Origin: Azoarcus sp.
GTDB lineage: Bacteria; Pseudomonadota; Gammaproteobacteria; Burkholderiales; Rhodocyclaceae
Direction of reading: 5' to 3'
DNA length: 42,686 nt
Assembly: GCA_031277415.1 (NCBI GenBank)
Contig: JAITMK010000083.1
Span: forward strand, 1-42,686
Each line of letters begins with the position of its first letter. Positions within the stretch are counted from its first letter, which is position 1. Below, in pieces: positions 27,769 through 36,803 of this stretch. The translations under genes and the position numbers were made by a program. The notes under the pieces are model-generated. The model was given only the letters and a program-made list of their open reading frames with translations, made no database searches and was not told the DNA's origin.

Positions 27769-30297
27769 CTAGTTCCTGAGCAGGCCGCCACTTGGTTCGT
27801 TGATCCTGCCATAACCGGGCACGCTGCGCTCTATGAGCTGGACCACGTTTCCGCCGGGGCCGATACTGGTGAAGTCGTTGAGTTCGAGTTGCAGAAAATA
27901 GGCGCTGTTGGACTCGCGCACGCGAGTCGTGTAGCGGTGCGCCCCCATGCGCAGAACCCAACACCCTCCATTGTATTCAAGCCCGGCGATGGTTTCTGTC
28001 ATCTTGGAATCCTTGAGCGAGTAGGTCAGGCGAGTGACTCCATACCATCTACCCCATAAAGGCCATTGACCGGAAATACCCACGTCACGAAAAACATCGT
28101 TTGCGTAACGATAGCTAAGATTGACGGCACGGGTATGGCCGGGGTTGTAACGCAGGGTTGCAGTATAACGTTCGGTCTGACCTTCGTTTGGATTATATTG
28201 CCACAGGGTATCGAATGAAGCGTGTCTGCCCATCTGCACGCCGAACCCGGCAAGCACATCGGCGCTGTCTCTGGTGCGCGGCTCCTCGACGTTTTTCAGA
28301 TTGCCGAATTCGTCTCTGTAGGTGAGGGTCACGCGCTGGTCCTGAAAGTAATGACGTTGCCCCAGTATCGCTCGCAAATTCTCAGCCCCTGTGACAGGGT
28401 TGATCAGCCGTGAAGTGACGGCGACAGTCAACTGGTTGGCGTTGGCGATGCGATCTTCGCCGGTATAAAGATTTTCGCTGAAAATCTGCGCAAACCCGAA
28501 GTCGTAGCGGCTGGTGTCGAACAGCGGAATGTCGTCCTGCCGCCGATACGCGGTATTGAGGTAATAAACCCTCGGTTCGAGGGTCTGTGTGTAGTCGCGC
28601 CCGAACAGATTGGTATCCCGCTCGAAGGTCAGCCCGGAATCAATCGAAAAAATCGGGACGGAGCGGGTAATCGAATCGCGCACTCCCGGCAGGGACTGTT
28701 CCCGGTCGATGTTGTAGCGGGTGTAATGCAGGCCGATTTTCGGTGTGATGTAGAAGCCGGGCCATAGCAGGGGCAGCGACAACTGTGGATAGGCTGTGAG
28801 GCGCGTTGCGTCGGCCCAGCCTTCACTCGGATGGGTAAAACGTGTGAATTCGCTCTTCCACGCAAAATCGATGCCGGAAGTACCCAGGAAACCGAACTCG
28901 CCGTGACGCTTCGCATTGAGCGTGATTTGCGGCAAGCGGCGATACGGCGAAACAACGGGATAGTCAGGATCGGGAGTGAGCGTCTGATAGCTTTGGGCCA
29001 GCGCCGAAAGGTTCCACCAGCCGCCCCCGACGTACATCAACCGTCCTTCGCGCAACAGGTTGACCTTGGAGGACATGGAAATCCGCGAGCTCAGATCTTC
29101 GAAATACCGGTCGTCCGACACTGTGTTGAAATCGATCGAGCCATACAGACCGGGAGTCAACCATTGACGATGCAACAGGGAAGCGAGTGAGCGGCTCTCG
29201 CCGGTGATGCTGTCATTGGGCATGTATTCGCCCCTGACCATTCCGTTGTAGGTCGCCCCCAGGTAACGCGCCTCGGCCCCAAGTTGCACCCCGCGTCGGC
29301 TCATGTAGCGTGGAATCAGAGTGAGATCGTAATTGGGCGCAATGTTCCAGTAATAGGGAACGGCAAAGCCGAACCCCGTCTTGGTCGATGATTCCATCGA
29401 AGGTGGCAGAATCCCTGAATGGCGCTGACCGGCCAACGGAAATTCTGCCCAGGGCAGCCAGAAAATCGGTACGTCCTTGAACACCAGCGTGCTGTTTTTG
29501 ACGGTACCGATTTCACGATCATAATCGAGTTCGATATCTCCCGCCTTGATATACCAATCAGGCTTGGAGCCTGAACAGGTCGACCATGTCGCATTCGTGG
29601 CGCGGTAGTGGTTCTCGCCTTCGATCCGCAGCGAATCTGCCCAGCCGCCGCCCGATACCGTCTTGCCCGGCACGCCTTTTTCGCGCGACGGACGGGAACG
29701 GGTCATCGAATATTTCGGTTCGGCAAATTCGCCAGTGTACGCCCCCACGACGAATGAAGCCGAGGGACCCGACATTTCAGCCATGCCATTGCCCTGCCGC
29801 AGGCAGACATTGCCTTCGGCCTGGACTTCGTCGGTAGGCTCACGATAGATCATGCGATCAGCGGTCAATGTAACCGCATCACGCCGCAACTCGACTTCAC
29901 CTTCGGCCACCACGTCGATTGCATGCGTACTGTAGACGCGTACTGCAGAAATATGGGTCTCGCCCGGCAATCCCGGGGCGTCCGGCTTTGACGGTCCGGA
30001 TTCGGGGCTGGGATCGGATTCTGATTCGGGACTGGCCTCGCCAGCCGCCGACAGTATCCGCCGCAACGAATCGATACGGTTCGCCTGCGTGGAATCCCCT
30101 TTCGTTTTGGAAGCAGTTTCCCCGTGGTTGCCGGACTTGCCGGCGCCCTCACCCGCGCGGTGACTGGCCGCCTGCAATGGTTCGGGAAGTAGCCCCGAAG
30201 AGACATCCTGCAGCGGGTCTGCCCACAATTCAACTGACATACACCACAACAACAGTGGAGCAAGCCGAATATATGACTTCAGACCCCCAATTTGCAA
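27769..30297 (-). CDS. lptD: LPS-assembly protein LptD
   Basis: About 842 residues. With LptE it forms the outer-membrane translocon that inserts lipopolysaccharide into the outer leaflet. A signal peptide ends near ELWA, then comes a long Pro/Ser/Glu-rich linker, an OstA/LptA-like domain (VRVYSTHAIDVVAEGEVELR) and the large beta-barrel. The mature protein has only three cysteines (about 165, 241 and 779 in this numbering), where E. coli has four including a Cys-Cys pair. The start is uncertain. No ATG precedes the signal peptide; TTG at 30297 has GGGG six bases upstream, and TTG at 30312 is the alternative. The short region to amgK carries divergent signals. Confidence 0.95.
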   Translation of the reverse strand: MQIGGLKSYIRLAPLLLWCMSVELWADPLQDVSSGLLPEPLQAASHRAGEGAGKSGNHGETASKTKGDSTQANRIDSLRRILSAAGEASPESESDPSPESGPSKPDAPGLPGETHISAVRVYSTHAIDVVAEGEVELRRDAVTLTADRMIYREPTDEVQAEGNVCLRQGNGMAEMSGPSASFVVGAYTGEFAEPKYSMTRSRPSREKGVPGKTVSGGGWADSLRIEGENHYRATNATWSTCSGSKPDWYIKAGDIELDYDREIGTVKNSTLVFKDVPIFWLPWAEFPLAGQRHSGILPPSMESSTKTGFGFAVPYYWNIAPNYDLTLIPRYMSRRGVQLGAEARYLGATYNGMVRGEYMPNDSITGESRSLASLLHRQWLTPGLYGSIDFNTVSDDRYFEDLSSRISMSSKVNLLREGRLMYVGGGWWNLSALAQSYQTLTPDPDYPVVSPYRRLPQITLNAKRHGEFGFLGTSGIDFAWKSEFTRFTHPSEGWADATRLTAYPQLSLPLLWPGFYITPKIGLHYTRYNIDREQSLPGVRDSITRSVPIFSIDSGLTFERDTNLFGRDYTQTLEPRVYYLNTAYRRQDDIPLFDTSRYDFGFAQIFSENLYTGEDRIANANQLTVAVTSRLINPVTGAENLRAILGQRHYFQDQRVTLTYRDEFGNLKNVEEPRTRDSADVLAGFGVQMGRHASFDTLWQYNPNEGQTERYTATLRYNPGHTRAVNLSYRYANDVFRDVGISGQWPLWGRWYGVTRLTYSLKDSKMTETIAGLEYNGGCWVLRMGAHRYTTRVRESNSAYFLQLELNDFTSIGPGGNVVQLIERSVPGYGRINEPSGGLLRN

Positions 30298-30320
30298 AAT
30301 GATCCCCGTCAAAACAAAAT

Positions 30321-30351
30321 TTGGAAGCCGTGACCGACCGCCTGATAGAAT
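30321..30351 (+). promoter_or_regulatory. Possible amgK promoter
   Basis: TTGGAA (30321-30326) and TAGAAT (30346-30351) resemble -35 and -10 boxes with a long 19-bp spacer. They lie between the lptD start and the preferred amgK TTG start. Weak support only. Confidence 0.25.
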
Positions 30352-30391
30352 TGTGGAATTTTACACGAACAATCATTGTGGGGTATTTGTT

Positions 30392-31441
30392 TTGCCTCGA
30401 ATCGATCAACTGAAACATTGGCTGGGGCAAATACTATCCGGCGTTCGCCACGATCTTGTCCCTGCCTCGGCTGACGCCAGTTTTCGGCGGTATTTCCGGA
30501 TCACCTTTCCTGAAGCCAATCCTCCGCCTCTTGCAAAGGGACATGCCAGCCTGATCGTCATGGACGCCCCGCCCGAGCAGGAAGATTGCCGCCCATGGCT
30601 CGCCGTCGCCCGCCTGTTCGGCGCTGCGGGCGTTCATGTGCCCGAAATCCTGGCGGAATATCCGGAACAGGGTTTTTTGCTCATGTCCGATCTCGGCAGC
30701 GATACCTACCTTGGCCGATTGAACACGCCCGATTGCACGCCACACGCCGCCGCACATCTGTACGCCGACGCTATCGGCGCACTGCTCGCCATTCAGGCTG
30801 CGAGTCGCCCAGGCGTGCTGCCGGAGTATTCCGGCGAGTTGTTACGCCACGAACTGATGTTGTTCCCGGACTGGTACATCGCCCGCCATAGGGGCATCAC
30901 GCTCGACGATGAAGACAGAAACACGCTGATGGATGTCTTCGACAAAATCATCGCGGTCAACCTCGCCGAACCCAAAGTGTTCGTCCACCGCGACTACCAC
31001 TCTCGCAACCTGATGGTCATTCCCGGTGACAAAGGAACAAACCCCGGCATTATCGACTTCCAGGATGCAGTTTACGGCCCCCTTACTTACGACCTGGTTT
31101 CGCTTTTCAAGGACGCCTATATCGAGTGGGAAGAAGATTTCACGCTCGACCTGCTCGCCCGCTACTGGGAAATGGCGCGAAAATCCAGTCTGCCCGTGCG
31201 TGCCGATTTTGCCGACTTTTACCATGATTACGAATGGATGGGCGTGCAACGCCACATCAAGGTCGTCGGCATCTTCGCACGGCTCTGTCACCGTGACGGC
31301 AAGGAAGACTACCTCTCCAGCCTGCCGCTACTGATGCGCTATCTGCGCAAGGTGTGCGGGCGCTACCGCGATCTTCATCCCCTGCTCAAGTTGCTGGATA
31401 AACTCGATCCTGTTCCAACCGAACATTTTTTCTCTTTCTAA
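30392..31441 (+). CDS. amgK: N-acetylmuramate/N-acetylglucosamine kinase AmgK
   Basis: A 349-residue kinase of the aminoglycoside phosphotransferase fold. Motifs are FVHRDYHSRNLM (catalytic loop H-x-D-x4-N) and GIIDFQDA (metal-binding). Its place divergent from lptD-surA-pdxA-rsmA is the same as for amgK in Pseudomonas. There AmgK phosphorylates anhydro-recycled MurNAc and MurU then makes UDP-MurNAc, bypassing the fosfomycin-sensitive de novo route. In this window no murU follows; the next gene is a phosphate transporter. The frame opens at an ATG (30299), but that start would overlap lptD's own start. TTG at 30392 has GGGG eight bases upstream and gives the usual N terminus (LPRIDQLKHWL). 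Confidence 0.85.
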   Translation: MPRIDQLKHWLGQILSGVRHDLVPASADASFRRYFRITFPEANPPPLAKGHASLIVMDAPPEQEDCRPWLAVARLFGAAGVHVPEILAEYPEQGFLLMSDLGSDTYLGRLNTPDCTPHAAAHLYADAIGALLAIQAASRPGVLPEYSGELLRHELMLFPDWYIARHRGITLDDEDRNTLMDVFDKIIAVNLAEPKVFVHRDYHSRNLMVIPGDKGTNPGIIDFQDAVYGPLTYDLVSLFKDAYIEWEEDFTLDLLARYWEMARKSSLPVRADFADFYHDYEWMGVQRHIKVVGIFARLCHRDGKEDYLSSLPLLMRYLRKVCGRYRDLHPLLKLLDKLDPVPTEHFFSF

Positions 31442-31463
31442 CTACGGCAATAAATAAATCATC

Positions 31464-32948
31464 ATGCTCGAATCTCTCGGCATACCCAATATTTCGATCG
31501 CCCTCGGCCTTGCATTGGCCCTCTTTTTCGTTCTTGCATTTGAATTCATCAACGGATTTCACGACACGGCCAACGCCGTGGCGACGGTGATCTACACCCG
31601 CGCCATGTCGCCTTATCGCGCCGTGATCCTGTCGGGCATTTTCAACTTTCTCGGCGTAGTGCTCGGCGGCGTAGGCGTCGCCTATGCCATCGTGCATCTG
31701 CTGCCCGTCGAGTTGCTGATCAACGTCAACACCGGTCAAGGGATGGCGATGGTGTTTTCGCTCCTGGCTGCCGCCATTGCCTGGAATCTCGGCACCTGGT
31801 ATTTCGGCATTCCCGCTTCCAGTTCCCATACGCTCATCGGTTCCATTCTGGGCGTCGGCATCACCAATGCCCTGCTCAACGAACTGTCCGTCGGACAGGG
31901 CATCAACTGGCAAAAAGCAATAGACATCGTAATGTCATTAATCTTCTCGCCGATGGCGGGATTTCTCGTCGCCGGGCTCATCCTGCTATGCCTCAAACGT
32001 TGGCGCCCGCGCGCGAAGATGCATGCCGTCCCGGAACCCCGCAGCGACAGCAGCAAAATCAGAAAACCTCCGTTCTGGAACCGCCTTGTGCTCGTCCTCT
32101 CCGCCATGGCGGTCAGCTTTGTGCACGGTTCCAACGACGGACAGAAAGGTATCGGTCTCATCATGCTGGTGCTGATCGGTTTCATTCCCGCGCAATATGT
32201 CGTCAACATGAATGCAAGCCCGTATCAGATCGAGCGCACGCGCGATGCTGCCGCGCACATGCTGCGGACTTACCTGCGTTATCAGGATCATCTGGATGTA
32301 GCCCCCCCAAAAGCCAAACCTCCTGTCCTCCGGGAAACGTCTTCTTCCACGCCACAGCATTATCGCTGTGAAATCGCGCACACCGAAGAAACCGTCCAGA
32401 GCCTGCTGCAAAACCTGAAAGATGTCAAAGACCTCGCCGAACTGGATGACCCCCGGCGCGTACAGGTTCGCCGCGAATTACTGTGCCTCGACGATATGGC
32501 CCGTCAGGTCGCCAAACTCGCCATACTCTCCCCCCCCGAAAAAGCCGACCTTGACCGCCTTCGCAAAGATCTCACCGCCGCCGCCGAATACGCCCCGATC
32601 TGGGTTATTTTCGCCGTCGCGGTGGCACTCGGACTTGGCACTGTCGTAGGCTGGAAGCGCGTGGTCGTCACTGTGGGCGAGCGTATCGGCAAGCAGGGCA
32701 TGACCTACGCACAGGGCATGAGTGCCCAGATCACCGCCGCCCTGGCCATCGGCGCTGCCAATCTTTACAGCATGCCGGTTTCGACCACTCACGTCCTTTC
32801 CTCCGGCGTTGCGGGAACAATGGTCGCCAGCCGCACCGGCCTGCACGGCGGAACCGTCCGATCCATCCTCATCGCCTGGGTACTTACCTTCCCCGTGTCA
32901 ATGTTGTTGTCGGCAACCTTTTTCTGGCTGGCTGCGCAGTTCATATGA
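31464..32948 (+). CDS. PiT-family inorganic phosphate transporter
   Basis: A 494-residue inner-membrane protein of the PiT family (low-affinity, proton- or metal-phosphate symport). Both inverted signature repeats are visible: FEFINGFHDTANAVATVI near the N terminus and FVHGSNDGQKGIGL in the middle. Further hallmarks are GIPASSSHTLIGS and, in the C-terminal half, MPVSTTHVLSSGV. A long hydrophilic central segment (about 245-375) separates the two halves, as in PitA-type proteins. It starts 22 bp after amgK, so the two may be co-transcribed. No pho-box is evident. Confidence 0.93.
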   Translation: MLESLGIPNISIALGLALALFFVLAFEFINGFHDTANAVATVIYTRAMSPYRAVILSGIFNFLGVVLGGVGVAYAIVHLLPVELLINVNTGQGMAMVFSLLAAAIAWNLGTWYFGIPASSSHTLIGSILGVGITNALLNELSVGQGINWQKAIDIVMSLIFSPMAGFLVAGLILLCLKRWRPRAKMHAVPEPRSDSSKIRKPPFWNRLVLVLSAMAVSFVHGSNDGQKGIGLIMLVLIGFIPAQYVVNMNASPYQIERTRDAAAHMLRTYLRYQDHLDVAPPKAKPPVLRETSSSTPQHYRCEIAHTEETVQSLLQNLKDVKDLAELDDPRRVQVRRELLCLDDMARQVAKLAILSPPEKADLDRLRKDLTAAAEYAPIWVIFAVAVALGLGTVVGWKRVVVTVGERIGKQGMTYAQGMSAQITAALAIGAANLYSMPVSTTHVLSSGVAGTMVASRTGLHGGTVRSILIAWVLTFPVSMLLSATFFWLAAQFI

Positions 32949-32975
32949 CGAGGCTATGCGCTTATACTCGTAACA

Positions 32976-34103
32976 ATGAATGCTTCCAATGGCCCCCGCC
33001 TCGATTTGCATGACAAGGAAAATACTCTGCGCATCGGTGGCGCATGGACGCTTTCCCATTACCGGACACTTGCGCCACAGGTTGCCGATTTGCGCGGACG
33101 AATCGGGCCGGGGGTAAAAATAGACTTCTCTTCTCTCACGGCGCTGGATACCGCCGGTGCGCGCCTGTTGTGCGATCTCATCGGGGCGGAAAGGTTGAAA
33201 GGCACGCTTACCGATGCCGCACTCGCGCCGGAACGGCACACGTTGTTGAAAACGGTGGCTTCGGCACTCGCTGCGTCTGTTGCGCCGCCACGCGAAGGAT
33301 ATCGTTTCGGCGACGTGCTCGTGCGCATCGGCAAGGCGGTATCCGCTTTCCGGGAGCACATGGTGGGCCTGCTCGGCTTTGTCGGGCTGACGCTTGATCG
33401 GCTGGCGCATACGATCTGGCGGCCCCGGCGCTGGCGCGTAGCGGCCACCATCGCCCAACTGGAACGAATCGGCTTCGATGCCGTGCCCATCGTAGCCTTG
33501 CTGACTTTTCTCGTCGGCGCGGTAATGGCTTTTCTTGGTGCGACGGTACTGGCGGAGTTCGGAGCAACCATTTACACGGTTGATCTGGTTTCGTATGCTT
33601 TCCTGCGGGAATTCGGGGTGTTTCTCGCCGCCATTCTGGTTGCAGGGCGCACTTCCAGCGCCTTTGCGGCTCAAATCGGTTCGATGCGCGCAAACGAGGA
33701 AATCGATGCGCTTCGCGTGCTCGGTCTCGATCCGGTGGAATGGCTGGTGCTCCCGAGGGTGCTGGCAATGATGCTGGCGCTGCCGATTCTCACGTTCATC
33801 GCAATAATCTGCGGTATCGCGGGCGGCATGACGGTTTGCGCATTACGTCTGGGAATTTCGCCGGACATGTTTCTTTCGTTGCTCGCCACGGATATCGAGC
33901 CGCAACACTACTTTGTCGGTATCGGAAAAGCGCCTGTGTTCGCTTTTCTGATCGCCTCCATCGGCTGTCTGGAGGGTTTTCGAGCAAGCGGCAGCGCGCA
34001 ATCGGTCGGTGAACATACGACTTCGGCAGTAGTGCAGTCGATTTTCACGGTGATCGTGGTCGATGCCATTGCCGCGCTGTTCTTCATGGAGATGGGCTGG
34101 TGA
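32976..34103 (+). CDS. MlaE-family ABC permease with N-terminal STAS domain
   Basis: A 375-residue lipid-transport permease. Residues 1-100 form a STAS domain (VKIDFSSLTALDTAGARLL is the typical strand-helix). The rest is an MlaE/YrbE permease with the conserved segments AFLGATVLAEFGA, AGRTSSAFAAQIGSM, IDALRVLGLDP and GKAPVFAFLIASIGC. In E. coli the STAS protein MlaB is separate and regulates the transporter; here it is fused, so regulation and permease come as one chain. It heads a four-gene unit with an ATPase, an MCE protein and a lipoprotein, and its stop overlaps the ATPase start as GTGA. Confidence 0.92.
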   Translation: MNASNGPRLDLHDKENTLRIGGAWTLSHYRTLAPQVADLRGRIGPGVKIDFSSLTALDTAGARLLCDLIGAERLKGTLTDAALAPERHTLLKTVASALAASVAPPREGYRFGDVLVRIGKAVSAFREHMVGLLGFVGLTLDRLAHTIWRPRRWRVAATIAQLERIGFDAVPIVALLTFLVGAVMAFLGATVLAEFGATIYTVDLVSYAFLREFGVFLAAILVAGRTSSAFAAQIGSMRANEEIDALRVLGLDPVEWLVLPRVLAMMLALPILTFIAIICGIAGGMTVCALRLGISPDMFLSLLATDIEPQHYFVGIGKAPVFAFLIASIGCLEGFRASGSAQSVGEHTTSAVVQSIFTVIVVDAIAALFFMEMGW

Positions 34104-34900
34104 GCGCGGCGCAGACGAACGAGCGTTTTGAGATCGTCGCGCAGGCGCGCGGGGTGCGCAATTGCTTCGGCGCCCAGACGGTGCATGAAGGACTCGACCT
34201 GGATGTACGACGCGGTGAAGTGCTCGCTGTGGTCGGCGGTTCAGGTACGGGTAAATCGGTGCTGCTGCGTACTCTGGTTGGCCTGAACCGCCCCGCAGCC
34301 GGTTCGGTGCGTCTGTTCGGACAGGATGTATACGCGCCGGGAGCACCGGGTAACGCCAATCTGGCGCGGCGTGCCGGGGTGCTGTTCCAGCAGGGGGCGC
34401 TTTTCTCTTCACTTACGGTGCTGGAAAACGTCGCCCTGCCATTGGTCGAACATGCCCGCCTGCCCGTCGGTGAGGCCACGCATCTGGCCGCGCTCAAGAT
34501 CGCGTTGGCAGGCTTGCCGTCCGGCGCAGGCGGTAAACTGCCCCAGGAACTTTCGGGTGGCATGATAAAACGCGCGGCACTCGCCCGCGCCCTGGCGCTC
34601 GATCCGGATATTCTTTTTCTCGATGAACCCACTGCCGGACTGGACCCCATCGGCGCTGCGGCGTTCGATCAGTTGATCCTGACCTTGCGCGGAGCCCTGG
34701 GACTGACCGTTTTCCTGGTCACGCACGATCTGGATACACTCTACGCCATTGCCGACCGGGTCGCGGTACTGGCAGACAGGCGTGTGCTGATCAATGACCG
34801 GCTGGAGACGGTTGCCGCCACCGGCAACGCATGGATTCAGGAGTATTTTCATGGCCCACGCGGCCGCGATGCGCAGGCGGCGCATGAACGTGTGTCATAA
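34100..34900 (+). CDS. MlaF-type ABC transporter ATPase
   Basis: A 266-residue ATP-binding subunit. Walker A is GGSGTGKS, the signature is LSGGMIKRAALARAL and Walker B is ILFLDEPTAGLDP. The switch histidine is in FLVTHDLDTLY. The LSGGM signature is typical of the MlaF group. It begins with GTG at 34100, overlapping the permease stop, which suggests coupled translation and a fixed ratio with the permease. It would energise lipid movement between inner membrane and the MCE protein. Confidence 0.95.
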   Translation: MSAAQTNERFEIVAQARGVRNCFGAQTVHEGLDLDVRRGEVLAVVGGSGTGKSVLLRTLVGLNRPAAGSVRLFGQDVYAPGAPGNANLARRAGVLFQQGALFSSLTVLENVALPLVEHARLPVGEATHLAALKIALAGLPSGAGGKLPQELSGGMIKRAALARALALDPDILFLDEPTAGLDPIGAAAFDQLILTLRGALGLTVFLVTHDLDTLYAIADRVAVLADRRVLINDRLETVAATGNAWIQEYFHGPRGRDAQAAHERVS

Positions 34901-34903
34901 GTA

Positions 34904-34910
34904 AAGGAGG
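34904..34910 (+). promoter_or_regulatory. Strong ribosome binding site for the MCE gene
   Basis: AAGGAGG sits 7 bases before a GTG codon at 34918. This near-perfect site decides the GTG start and is the strongest in the operon, so the MCE subunit is probably made in excess over the upstream genes. Confidence 0.8.
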
Positions 34911-34917
34911 TTTCGAC

Positions 34918-35850
34918 GTGGAAACCCGCGCTCATCATTTGCTGATCGGTCTTTTCACCGTTTTAACGATAGGGGCGGCGCTCGCTTTCGCTTTGTGGAT
35001 GGGTGCAGGTTCCAACGACAGCCATTACGTCACTTACGATGTGTTGTTCGACGAAGCCGTCTCCGGACTCTCGAAAGGCAGCACGGTGGAATTCAAGGGA
35101 ATACGGATCGGCACGGTTGCCGATTTACGGCTCGATCCTGCCGACCCGCGCCGGGTACGCGCCCGCATCCGCGTCGATGCCGATGCGCCGGTGTACACCG
35201 ATACACATGCGCGACTGAACACGGCGACCATCACCGGCCTGTCGACGATTCGCCTCACCGAAGGCCGTGGAGAAGCCCTGAAACCCCGCCCCGGTGAAAT
35301 CCCGGTCATCCCCACGGAACTCTCTTCATTGGGCAAATTGCTCGACAGCGGCGAGGATGTGATTTTCAACGCCAATAGTGTCCTGGTACATGCACAGGCG
35401 TTGTTCTCCGAGCAAAATCTCGCGCACATCGAGCGCATATTGAATAATCTCGAACTCGCCACAGAAACACTTGCCAACAACCGTGAAGACATGCGCCAGT
35501 TGATGACCCAGCTTTCCCGCGCAAGCACACAGGCCAATACAGTACTTGCCGAAGCCTCACAATTGATGCAAAACGCCAATAAACTGATCGACGGACCGGG
35601 GAAAACCGCTCTCGATAGCGCGCAGCGTTCGATGCTGGCGCTCGAACACACCGCACAAGTTCTTGACAAATTGCTTACCGACAACCGCGCTCCGCTCGAC
35701 ACAGGCTTCAAGTCCCTGGCCGAACTCGGGCCTGCCGTCACCGAACTGCGTGCCACCCTTACGTCCCTGCGCATGATTATCCGCCGTCTCGAAGAGCGTC
35801 CCACCGATTACCTCCTTGGCCGGGAGCCTACGCGGGAGTTCAAACCATGA
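34918..35850 (+). CDS. MCE (MlaD-like) lipid-binding protein
   Basis: A 310-residue MCE-domain protein anchored by one N-terminal helix (about 9-28). The MCE domain (about 38-118) shows the hallmark strand pattern: YDVLFDEAVSGLSKGSTVEF, then GIRIGTV and LNTATITGLSTIRL. A helical/coiled segment of about 150 residues follows. MCE proteins form hexameric rings that carry phospholipids across the periplasm. The single MCE domain with a helical tail and a following auxiliary lipoprotein fits the MlaD/PqiB-like class found in many betaproteobacteria. The next gene overlaps it as ATGA. Confidence 0.93.
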   Translation: METRAHHLLIGLFTVLTIGAALAFALWMGAGSNDSHYVTYDVLFDEAVSGLSKGSTVEFKGIRIGTVADLRLDPADPRRVRARIRVDADAPVYTDTHARLNTATITGLSTIRLTEGRGEALKPRPGEIPVIPTELSSLGKLLDSGEDVIFNANSVLVHAQALFSEQNLAHIERILNNLELATETLANNREDMRQLMTQLSRASTQANTVLAEASQLMQNANKLIDGPGKTALDSAQRSMLALEHTAQVLDKLLTDNRAPLDTGFKSLAELGPAVTELRATLTSLRMIIRRLEERPTDYLLGREPTREFKP

Positions 35851-36530
35851 TTATCAAGCACGCCCGAAACGCCGTTTCCCGCATCCTTTGCATCTGCGCC
35901 CTGCCGCTTGCGGCCTGCACGATCCTGCCCGCGCCGACACCCGTAGACGTCTACCTGTTGCCTGCCTCGAACAACGCTCCGGCCCGTGCCGACAGAGCGC
36001 TTCGCCCCTGGTCGCTGCGCATCGCCCGGCCGGACTCGAACGGACAACTGCTCGGGCAGCGCATCCTCGTCATCCGGGAGCAGAATCGGCTGAGCGTCTA
36101 CGGAGGCGCCAACTGGAACGAGCCAGCCGCGCTCCTGATGCGTGGCCGTTTGTTCGACGCCTTCAGGGCGGACGGGCGCGTGAGATCTCTGTCCATCGAA
36201 GAGATGCGCACTTTTGCCGATTATGAGCTCGGCAGCGAACTCGGCGCTTTCCAAAGTGAATATCAACAGGATGACAAATTGCCGGAAGCCGTCATCAAAC
36301 TCGATACCCGCCTGATCGACACCACCAGCCGCCGCATTGTCGCCGGTCGTGCATTTGAAACACGGGAAACCGCTACCGACAGTTCGGTTCCCGCTGTGGT
36401 CGAGGCTTTTGGCCGGGCAGCCGACCGGCTTTGCGCTGATCTGGTGGGTTGGGTCGTTGCCGAAGCCGACGCGGCGCATCGATTGGAACCGGCCGCCGAG
36501 TCCCTGCCGGTCGGAGAGAATGCCCCATGA
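35847..36530 (+). CDS. ABC-type transport auxiliary lipoprotein (PqiC-like)
   Basis: A 227-residue lipoprotein with lipobox LAAC followed by TILPAPTPVDVYLLPA, the typical opening of the ABC_trans_aux (DUF330/PqiC-like) family. Later segments RLSVYGGANWNEPAALLMRG and IKLDTRLIDTTSRRIVAGR fit the family core. It would sit in the outer membrane and dock the MCE assembly. It overlaps the MCE gene by 4 bp and is the last gene of the lipid-transport unit. It is convergent with tusA, 21 bp apart. Confidence 0.9.
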   Translation: MIIKHARNAVSRILCICALPLAACTILPAPTPVDVYLLPASNNAPARADRALRPWSLRIARPDSNGQLLGQRILVIREQNRLSVYGGANWNEPAALLMRGRLFDAFRADGRVRSLSIEEMRTFADYELGSELGAFQSEYQQDDKLPEAVIKLDTRLIDTTSRRIVAGRAFETRETATDSSVPAVVEAFGRAADRLCADLVGWVVAEADAAHRLEPAAESLPVGENAP

Positions 36531-36551
36531 ACTCCCCGGTTTGTCCTGCGC

Positions 36552-36782
36552 TTATTTGTGTCTGACGAAAAACTCGAACGTGCTGTCAAGCACTTCTTCC
36601 CGGCTTGCCAACTCGTGTCCGGTCTGATGGGTGAAGGCTTCAATATCCTTGATCGAAGCGTGATCGGTGGTGAGTACACGCACGACCTGCCCGGCAGACA
36701 TTTCGGCCAACGCCTTTTTGAGCCTTAAAATCGGCAACGGGCAGGTCAACCCGCGAGCATCGACTTCCTTGTCAAAATCCAT
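36552..36782 (-). CDS. tusA: TusA-family sulfur carrier
   Basis: A 76-residue TusA/SirA-type protein. The CPxP motif (GLTCPLPILRLKKAL) carries the persulfide cysteine, and the rest follows the two-layer fold of the family. TusA relays sulfur for tRNA 2-thiouridine, molybdopterin and sulfur metabolism; which applies here cannot be told. GGAG lies 8 bases before the ATG. It follows the bepA-like gene by 21 bp in the same direction and may be co-transcribed with it. Confidence 0.92.
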   Translation of the reverse strand: MDFDKEVDARGLTCPLPILRLKKALAEMSAGQVVRVLTTDHASIKDIEAFTHQTGHELASREEVLDSTFEFFVRHK

Positions 36783-36803
36783 TTTTCTACTCCGTAATCA
36801 GCA

